64,000 nucleotides of DNA from NCBI RefSeq assembly GCF_003049505.1, contig NZ_PYWN01000036.1:1-64000 (forward strand), given 5' to 3'. Shown here piece after piece: positions 57,941 to 64,000 of this stretch. This DNA is from Metasolibacillus meyeri. GTDB lineage: Bacteria; Bacillota; Bacilli; Bacillales_A; Planococcaceae. The position numbers were made by a program, and so were the translations under genes. The notes below the pieces were generated by a model that saw only the letters and a program-made list of their open reading frames with translations, did not search any database and had not been told where the DNA came from. Positions within the stretch are counted from its first letter, which is position 1, and every line of letters starts with the position of its first letter.

Positions 57941-60601
57941 ATGGCAGTACGCACATCATTGACCTTAGCAGATCGAATGACAAGCACCCTTCAGCAGATT
58001 ATGAAATCTATGAGTAGTACGATTAAAGTGATGGAACAAATGCATAGTACATCCAGTCAAAGCATGGATATGCGAAGCTTACAACGAGCCAGACGTGATA
58101 TAGAAAATGCGCAATCTGCGTTAAATCGGCTGCAAGAGCAAGCGCGACAAGCTGGAAGTGAAGGACAACGTGCAGGAGATAGGTTGCGGCGGGGCTTGAA
58201 GGGGGCAGGGGCAGATGCTGATGAAGTCACCAGTAAGATACATCAGTTAATCAGCGCTTTAGGTAGTTTAGCACTTACGTATATATCTATTCAGGCACTT
58301 GCGAATGGCTTTAATAAATTTACAACAGCAGCGGATAACTACACAAATGTAAATGCACGACTATCTAATATTAACGATGGTTTGCAAACACAATCGGAAT
58401 TGCAAGATAAAATATACAAAGCCGCACAGCGGAGCTTAACTCCTTATAATGATACAGCAGCAGCGGTGGCAAAACTTAATCTACTGGCTAAAGATGCATT
58501 CTCAAGCAATGACGAAGCAATTCGCTTTACAGAGTTGATGAATAAATCATTTGCCGTTTCAGGAGCAACTACACAAGAAAAGCAAGCTGGTATGTATCAA
58601 TTAACTCAGGCGATGGCATCTGGGCGACTGCAAGGTGACGAATTTCGATCTATTATAGAAAATGCGCCACTTTTAGCACAAGCTATCGCAGAATCAACAG
58701 GAAGTAGCATGGCAGAGCTTAAGAAAATGAGTTCGGAGGGTACAATTACCGCAGATATTATTAAAAAGGCTTTATTTGGAGCAGCTACTGACATAGAAGA
58801 TAAATTTGCAAAAATGCCAATCACATTTGGTGATGCGATAGTCGTCTTTAAAAACTGGGCACAAACAGCGTTTGAGCCTTTGTTTGTTCGATTTAGTCAA
58901 TTCGTGAATTCTGATGCGTTTGGTGTACTAGCTGGTCATGCAATGATATTCGTTAATCTATTTATATCGGGCATATCCTTTGTTTTTTATGCATTAGAAA
59001 GTCTTTACAATATCATCGGCACAATAGGGCAGTTTATGGTGGAAAATGCAAATTGGGTAGTACCTATCTTGGTTGTACTTGGTGTTGTGATTGGCTCTAT
59101 AGTCGCTATACTCATGCTTAAATACACTTGGTTAGGGTTGGTTAAAATAGCTACTATGGCGTGGGCAGCAGCACAATGGGTAGTAAATGCTGCTTATTTA
59201 GCTAGTCCTATTACATGGGTCATCATTGGTATTATTGCTGTGATTGTGCTAGTGATTATGGCAATCGTTATGTGGAGTGAACAGACAGCCGCTGTGGTAG
59301 GTGCTGTGGCTGGCTTTTTTGCTGGACTCTGGGCATTTATCCAAAATATTTTCATTGGTCTAGCTAACTTAGTGATCATGGTAGCCGAATTTTTTGTTAA
59401 CACATGGAATAAAGGTATCTATTTTATTCAACTAGCGTGGATCGGTCTTAATATCATTATAGGAAAAGTATTAGATGCCATTTTTAACAGCGTTATTACT
59501 GTCGCCGAATGGATAGCCAATACATTTAACAACATGGTATATGGTGTTAAAATGGCATTTTATTTGATGGGAACAATGATTCTACGCACAATGGGTGGTA
59601 TTGCTGATGGTGTACTAACTGTAATAAATAGGGCACTTGATGGTGTTTCCAATCTCATCAATGGTGCAATAAAGGGTGTTAATACTTTTATAGGGCTTTT
59701 GAATAGTGTACTAGACACTGATTTGTCTACAATCGGTACAGTCGATTTAAAAGTAGGTGACGGTGCGACTAATTTTGCAGAAACAATGGAAAATCTTTTA
59801 GAAGCTCCTGAAAAAGCGGATAAAGTCGTATTTGACCGAATGAATATCACACAGAAATACATGGATAGTGTCACAATACCAGATGCCCCAGTAAAGCAGA
59901 AATTTGACCGTTTTGAGTATAAAAATATAGGTGAGGCATATGACAAAGGGAATGCAGTAGGAAAAGAATTCTCGCAGGGACTCACCGAAAAGATGAGTGG
60001 CTTAGTAGATAAAGCTAAGAGCCTAGCAGGGTTAGGTAAAGAGGATGAAAACAAAGAAAATCCATTCCTTGATCCAAGTAGCTTGTTTGATGATGTGATG
60101 AATACAGCTCCATCTGAAACAGGCTTAGGTGGTGCGGCAAATGACAAAGATAAGAAGCTAAAAGGCGGTAAGTTGGATAAAGTCGATAAAATTGGCGAGG
60201 TAGATTTAGCCAATGAATATCTTGAAATTTTTAAGGATATTGCTGAAGGGCGAGCGATTAATAATATCATTTCTTTAACACCGCATTTGCAGGTACAAAA
60301 TACCTTTGAGGATACAGCAGGCAGTGTATTGAGCAAAGTGTTAAATAAAGTAGGCGATTTAACCAATGTAAGTGCACCTTCTAGGGATGAAGTCAATATT
60401 TCCAAAGAAGTACGTAATGTCACAAATGCCCCTATTAATAGCTCAAAGCAAACGGTGACAAATCATATTACACACCAACCGCGCATCGAATTTTCTGGCG
60501 ACATAAGAGAAACAGCCGATTTTGAAGAGTTAATGAAAAGAATGACACAATGGCTCAAAGATGAACAAGATCGTTCCGTAGAGGGGGTATATAGGGGATG
60601 A
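57941..60601 (+). CDS. Tail tape measure protein (XkdO-like)
   Basis: An 886-residue protein. The N-terminal 120 residues are a long coiled coil (RARRDIENAQSALNRLQEQA); a tape-measure domain follows at about 120-300 (DNYTNVNARLSNINDG). Several hydrophobic helices lie at about 320-560 and a Lys/Asp-rich tail at the end. Its length should set tail length. Overlaps the LysM gene by four bases. Confidence 0.86.
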   Translation: MAVRTSLTLADRMTSTLQQIMKSMSSTIKVMEQMHSTSSQSMDMRSLQRARRDIENAQSALNRLQEQARQAGSEGQRAGDRLRRGLKGAGADADEVTSKIHQLISALGSLALTYISIQALANGFNKFTTAADNYTNVNARLSNINDGLQTQSELQDKIYKAAQRSLTPYNDTAAAVAKLNLLAKDAFSSNDEAIRFTELMNKSFAVSGATTQEKQAGMYQLTQAMASGRLQGDEFRSIIENAPLLAQAIAESTGSSMAELKKMSSEGTITADIIKKALFGAATDIEDKFAKMPITFGDAIVVFKNWAQTAFEPLFVRFSQFVNSDAFGVLAGHAMIFVNLFISGISFVFYALESLYNIIGTIGQFMVENANWVVPILVVLGVVIGSIVAILMLKYTWLGLVKIATMAWAAAQWVVNAAYLASPITWVIIGIIAVIVLVIMAIVMWSEQTAAVVGAVAGFFAGLWAFIQNIFIGLANLVIMVAEFFVNTWNKGIYFIQLAWIGLNIIIGKVLDAIFNSVITVAEWIANTFNNMVYGVKMAFYLMGTMILRTMGGIADGVLTVINRALDGVSNLINGAIKGVNTFIGLLNSVLDTDLSTIGTVDLKVGDGATNFAETMENLLEAPEKADKVVFDRMNITQKYMDSVTIPDAPVKQKFDRFEYKNIGEAYDKGNAVGKEFSQGLTEKMSGLVDKAKSLAGLGKEDENKENPFLDPSSLFDDVMNTAPSETGLGGAANDKDKKLKGGKLDKVDKIGEVDLANEYLEIFKDIAEGRAINNIISLTPHLQVQNTFEDTAGSVLSKVLNKVGDLTNVSAPSRDEVNISKEVRNVTNAPINSSKQTVTNHITHQPRIEFSGDIRETADFEELMKRMTQWLKDEQDRSVEGVYRG

Positions 60602-61299
60602 TAGGCATTTATTTAAGTGCGAAAAATGATAAGGAAGGCTTTCGAATTCCTGTCAATCCACCTGAATTGACTTATAAACTAGAGGCGGATGGTGAAGAGT
60701 TTCAAGTAGCTAAACTCGGCATGGTCGATGTATCCAAGCCGATGAAGTTAAGGGAATTTTCCTTTGCATCATTTTTCCCTGCATCAGAAACGCATTATGC
60801 AGAAACCCAATTTATAGAGCCGAAAAAATATATCGAGCAAGTCGAGAAGTGGATGGCTGAAGAAACAGTTATCCGCTTTGTTTACGTCGGAGGTTCTTTT
60901 GCAATAAATGAGCAAGTCAAAATTAAATCTTTTGAACCTAAACAACAATTTGGCACAGCAGACGTAGACTACACCATCTCTTTTAAAAAGCATGTGCCAT
61001 TTGGGTTTAAAAAGATGGAAATAGTGAAAAAGCCAGTGGCTGCTGTGAAGTCCACAGACAAAAAGTCTGCTGAGAAAGTCGTTAAAAAGCAAGCATCGCG
61101 TGAAAGTCCTAAGCCTGTGCCACAAACATACAGCTTGGTGCGCGGTGACTCTCTATGGAAAATTGCTCAAAAGTATACGGGCAACGGTGCAAATTATAAG
61201 GCGTTACAAACGTTAAATGGCATTAAAGACAGTGATTTGCGAAGACTTCCGATTGGGCTGAAGGTAAAAATTCCTCCTGAATGGACAGCTAAGAAATGA
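60598..61299 (+). CDS. LysM tail/baseplate protein (XkdP-like)
   Basis: A 233-residue protein. An N-terminal tail-hub domain (PPELTYKLEADGEEFQVAKL) is followed by a basic linker and a C-terminal LysM module (YSLVRGDSLWKIAQKYTG, residues about 178-226) that binds peptidoglycan. Member of the XkdP family at the inner baseplate. Confidence 0.87.
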   Translation: MIGIYLSAKNDKEGFRIPVNPPELTYKLEADGEEFQVAKLGMVDVSKPMKLREFSFASFFPASETHYAETQFIEPKKYIEQVEKWMAEETVIRFVYVGGSFAINEQVKIKSFEPKQQFGTADVDYTISFKKHVPFGFKKMEIVKKPVAAVKSTDKKSAEKVVKKQASRESPKPVPQTYSLVRGDSLWKIAQKYTGNGANYKALQTLNGIKDSDLRRLPIGLKVKIPPEWTAKK

Positions 61300-61309
61300 G
61301 GTGATGGCG

Positions 61310-62269
61310 ATGGAAGTGCTAGTAGATAATCGCGACGGAAAAATTTACGAAGTACCTGTCACATCAATTAGCTGGAAAACGGAAAAAGTGGGGACAGCCT
61401 CCGTGTTAGATGTGGCAATGCTGTCCCCAACTCCACTGAAAGATAAAATTGTGTCAGGTGCAATCGTGCGTGTCATGGATGGGCAAAACAAAATCTTTTA
61501 TGGCTACGTGTTCAAGACCAGCTTCGGTAAAAACAGCGAATTCAAAATCACTGCCTACGATCAATTAAAGTATTTCATGTACAATGACACGTTTGTCATA
61601 AAATCCATGCCAGCAGAAGCTGCTATAGCACAAATTTGTAATCAACTAAAAAGAAAGCTAAGTGTAGTGACCCCTACAGGTTTTAAAGCACCTCAGATGT
61701 CCGAAGATGATAAAAAAGCATTAGATGTCATTCATAAGTATATTGATTCTACAATTGTCGCTACGAATCAAAGCTTTGTCTTCATGGACGACTTTGGCAC
61801 ATTGGGCTTGCATAATATTAAAGATTTAGTGATTGATCCAACCAAATTTTATATTGGCGAGGAAAGCTTACTGTATGATTTTGAATATACGGTATCAATT
61901 GAAGATAGTTATAATCGTATAAAGCTTGTGATAGACGACAAAAAAACAGCCAAGCGTAGATCATTTGTTGCGAAGGATAGCAACAATATAGAGCGGTGGG
62001 GGCAATTGCAATTTTTCAAAAAAGTCGATGAAAATATGACACCTGCACAAGTGGAGAGCTTGCTAGATGCTTTACTGGCTGTTCATAATCGGGAGAAAAA
62101 GTCGTTGTCACTGAAATGTTTAGGGGACTGGCGCGTGCGAGCAGGTAAAATGGTGTTTATTTTCATTGAAAAGCTAGGGCTGAAACAACTATTTTTAGTT
62201 GAAGCTTGCACACATGATTGGTCAGCCAATGTCCATACAATGTCATTGGAATTGAAGGTGGTTTCATGA
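61310..62269 (+). CDS. Baseplate hub protein (XkdQ-like)
   Basis: A 319-residue protein of the late-control gpD/XkdQ type (GYVFKTSFGKNSEFKITAYD, YDFEYTVSIEDSYNRI). It forms the tail hub. GAGGTG six bases upstream selects the ATG at 61310 over earlier in-frame starts. Stop overlaps the next gene (ATGA). Confidence 0.82.
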   Translation: MEVLVDNRDGKIYEVPVTSISWKTEKVGTASVLDVAMLSPTPLKDKIVSGAIVRVMDGQNKIFYGYVFKTSFGKNSEFKITAYDQLKYFMYNDTFVIKSMPAEAAIAQICNQLKRKLSVVTPTGFKAPQMSEDDKKALDVIHKYIDSTIVATNQSFVFMDDFGTLGLHNIKDLVIDPTKFYIGEESLLYDFEYTVSIEDSYNRIKLVIDDKKTAKRRSFVAKDSNNIERWGQLQFFKKVDENMTPAQVESLLDALLAVHNREKKSLSLKCLGDWRVRAGKMVFIFIEKLGLKQLFLVEACTHDWSANVHTMSLELKVVS

Positions 62270-62703
62270 GTTTTTTAGAAATTATTAAAACAACGGCAAT
62301 GGCAGCCTTTCAAGCCTCTAACCCAGTCAATCTCATGGTTGGGGAAGTGATCGAATCGCAGCCACTCAAAATTGAAGTTCATTCTAAGCTCATCTTAACG
62401 GATGAGTTTTTGCTTGTGGCGGAACATTTAACGAGGCATGAACGGATTGTTTCGACTATATATACAGATGCGAAAAATTTTCCGAGATCACGTATGGGAG
62501 ACGAGCTAAAAAGCGCTAGCTCTCAAATACGCATCATCGGAGAACCTGGTTCCTACCGATACGAGGATTATGAGATGCACTATGCACAATTAATGATAGA
62601 AGATGGGCTAAAAGAAGGGGATAAAGTGATTTTGCATAGGGTACAAGGTGGGCAAAAATATTTCGTATCGGACAGATACAAGGAGGGGGATAGCATATGG
62701 TAG
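62266..62703 (+). CDS. Baseplate protein, DUF2577 (XkdR-like)
   Basis: A 145-residue OB-fold-like protein: NLMVGEVIESQPLKIEVHSK near the N terminus, GDKVILHRVQGGQKYFVSD near the C terminus. The XkdR/DUF2577 family sits between hub and wedge proteins. The ATG at 62266 overlaps the previous stop; the longer reading from 62218 would overlap the hub gene by 52 bases. Confidence 0.82.
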   Translation: MSFLEIIKTTAMAAFQASNPVNLMVGEVIESQPLKIEVHSKLILTDEFLLVAEHLTRHERIVSTIYTDAKNFPRSRMGDELKSASSQIRIIGEPGSYRYEDYEMHYAQLMIEDGLKEGDKVILHRVQGGQKYFVSDRYKEGDSIW

Positions 62704-63113
62704 TACCTACAGATGGGATAACGATTACACCTGAAATCGCGGTGGAAGATGCCGCACAGCTTCCGACAAGAACGTATCAACTCGATTTTGTTCGAGGGCG
62801 TTGCGGTGGCTTTATTGATGGGCAAAAGGCGATGGAACAAGCCATTTTTAAAGTGTTGAATACTGTACGTTTCAAGCATTTAATTTATTCAGATGATTAT
62901 GGTTTTGAAAATATGATTGGGCATGACGAGCTGTATGTGCGCGGTGATCTGGGTAGACGCATTCAGGAGGCATTGCTTCAGGATGAACGAATTACCAGTA
63001 TTGCTAATTTTCAATTGGAATTTGTGACAAAAGAGGATGTGTTAGTAGATTTGGTTGCGCATACCATCTATGGAGATGTGCAATTGCTAAAGGAGGCATT
63101 GACCCTTGCTTGA
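62697..63113 (+). CDS. Baseplate wedge protein, DUF2634 (XkdS, gp46-like)
   Basis: A 138-residue protein with RTYQLDFVRGRCGGFIDG and MEQAIFKVLNTVRFKHLIYS, matching the GPW/gp25-like wedge family DUF2634. AAGGAGGGGG precedes the ATG. Overlaps the previous gene by seven bases. Confidence 0.85.
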   Translation: MVVPTDGITITPEIAVEDAAQLPTRTYQLDFVRGRCGGFIDGQKAMEQAIFKVLNTVRFKHLIYSDDYGFENMIGHDELYVRGDLGRRIQEALLQDERITSIANFQLEFVTKEDVLVDLVAHTIYGDVQLLKEALTLA

Positions 63114-64000
63114 TTATTTAGAAGCACAAACGTTTGAGAAGTGTTTAGCAGAGTTGCTCGATCGTGTGCCAGATGATGTAGATAAGCGAGAGGGAAGTGT
63201 CATTTATGATGCCCTTGCCCCTACAGCGTTAAAACTGGCAGAAACCTACTGGGATATGGCGGTTTTATATCGCCGCACTTTTGCAGCAACCGCAGATGGC
63301 ATCGACTTAGAAAAACGTGTCAATGAGTCTGGGGTAGAGCGTAAAAAGGCAGGTAAAGCAGTACGTCGAGCGATTTTCACAAATCGAGATGGTCAGCCCT
63401 TACAAGTGGCTTTAAATAGTCTTTATCGGTTGGATGATATTGTCTATCAAGCCGTGGAAAATATTGCGCCAGGCGAATTTAAAGTAGAGGCACAAACAGT
63501 TGGAGCGGTGGGAAATCGTGATTATGGTGAATTGTTGCCATTAGAGGCAAATAATCGGCTAGGAAAGGCTATATTAGCGGATGTGATTATACCTGGCGAA
63601 GACGAGGAAACGGATGAATCCCTCTACCAAAAGTATTTAGAGCATATCCGAGATAAAGCGTTTGGAGGAAATCGCGCGGATTATCGCAAAAAAGTACGTG
63701 CCATACAGGGCGTCGGTGGTGTACGGCTAAGACGTGCACCACATGGGGGCGGGACAGTCAAAGTGATTATTATTGACTCCGATTTTAACGCTCCAACTCC
63801 TGAGTTTATTACCTATGTGCAAGAGTTAATTGATCCAATCGAATTTAAAGGGGATGGCTATGGCACTGCACCAATCGGACATACAGTAACAGTCGAAGGT
63901 GTAGGTGTAGTTGAAATTATTATCGAATGCGACCTTATTTTAAATGGGGCAACGCTTGGGCAAATTGAAGCACAAGCTGCTGAAATCCTCGAATCCTACT
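63106..64000 (+). CDS. Baseplate J-like protein (XkdT), truncated by the window
   Basis: The open frame runs from a TTG at 63106 (AGGAGG nine bases upstream) to the window end, 298 codons without a stop. DRVPDDVDKREGSVIYDALA and DLEKRVNESGVERKKAGKA at the start are the hallmark of XkdT/gpJ wedge proteins. The usual family length is about 350 residues, so roughly 50 residues are missing. Confidence 0.85.
   Translation, partial: MLDYLEAQTFEKCLAELLDRVPDDVDKREGSVIYDALAPTALKLAETYWDMAVLYRRTFAATADGIDLEKRVNESGVERKKAGKAVRRAIFTNRDGQPLQVALNSLYRLDDIVYQAVENIAPGEFKVEAQTVGAVGNRDYGELLPLEANNRLGKAILADVIIPGEDEETDESLYQKYLEHIRDKAFGGNRADYRKKVRAIQGVGGVRLRRAPHGGGTVKVIIIDSDFNAPTPEFITYVQELIDPIEFKGDGYGTAPIGHTVTVEGVGVVEIIIECDLILNGATLGQIEAQAAEILESY

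Larger units (their letters stand above)
34307..64000. mobile_element. Mu-like transposable prophage with SPP1/PBSX-type structural genes (left end unresolved, right end outside window)
   Basis: The element contains a repressor, MuA-like transposase, MuB-like ATPase, GemA, Mor-type activator, Mu gp25/26/27-like genes, terminase, portal, MuF protein, capsid and a contractile-tail cluster in the usual order. No site-specific integrase is seen in the window. The left terminus must lie between the host terminator (34305) and the repressor gene (34860); the exact base cannot be fixed without the right end and the target duplication. All structural reading frames look intact, so the prophage may be functional. 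Confidence 0.85.

Noticed and set aside
59560-60423. 287-codon minus-strand frame within the tape measure gene
   Set aside because: Low-complexity Ser/Phe/Leu shadow of the tape measure reading frame.
34307-64000. GATC depletion in the prophage due to the neighbouring GATC-specific system
   Set aside because: GATC sites are frequent throughout the structural genes by eye, so there is no sign of avoidance.
1-64000. CRISPR arrays, rRNA or tRNA genes
   Set aside because: No direct-repeat/spacer array or tRNA cloverleaf was seen; the only regular arrays are the 21-bp repeats, which have no spacers.

Overview
The window is AT-rich, with strong AGGAGG-type ribosome binding sites, TTG/GTG starts and Firmicute-type proteins (Spx, CtaB, an SE1832-type small protein, an YfmM-like ABC-F ATPase). 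It looks like a chromosome segment of a Lysinibacillus- or Solibacillus-like member of the Bacillales. This assignment is inferred from protein style; there is no rRNA in the window.

Bases 1-34306 are host chromosome. They hold single metabolic genes (Gfo/Idh/MocA oxidoreductase, heme O synthase, M20 dipeptidase, CutC, methyltransferase, NADPH-FMN reductase), regulators (LysR, TetR, ECF sigma, MarR, Spx), a CPBP protease, an ABC-F protein and a large secreted helical-repeat protein. There are two ferric/aminoethylphosphonate-type ABC importer operons. The first (6610-11314, divergent from a LysR gene) ends with a metallo-beta-lactamase-fold hydrolase. The second (27821-34253) combines a binding protein, an alkaline-phosphatase-superfamily hydrolase, two permeases, an ATPase, a DeoR regulator and a PHP phosphoesterase in a tightly overlapping operon, suggesting import and hydrolysis of a phosphoester. 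A Sau3AI-like GATC restriction-modification pair sits at 24797-27622. Four intergenic loci carry tandem repeats with an exact 21-bp period but different cores.

From about 34.3 kb to the window end lies a transposable (Mu-like) prophage, truncated by the window. Its early region has a leftward repressor, an operator placed between the -35 and -10 of the early promoter, small regulators, a MuA-like DDE transposase, a MuB-like ATPase, a DnaD-like loader, GemA and a Mor-type activator. A leftward membrane-protein gene separates early from late genes. The late operon begins at an extended -10 promoter preceded by a dyad, a plausible Mor target. It then runs through Mu-type small proteins (gp25, gp26, gp27-like), terminase, an SPP1-type portal, a MuF head protein fused to a putative nuclease toxin, its likely immunity protein, an Acb2/Tad1-type cyclic-nucleotide sponge, a holin-like protein, scaffold, capsid, connectors, and a PBSX-like contractile tail (sheath, tube, chaperone with a -1 frameshift site, tape measure, LysM hub protein, baseplate) to a baseplate J protein cut by the window edge.

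The most interesting material is in the prophage: the hybrid of Mu-type transposition with SPP1/PBSX-type structural genes in a Gram-positive host, the MuF-toxin/immunity pair, the putative anti-CBASS/anti-Thoeris sponge, the A AAA AAC frameshift site, and the regulatory sites that fit a Mu-style early-to-late switch. Its left end is not resolved and its right end lies outside the window.
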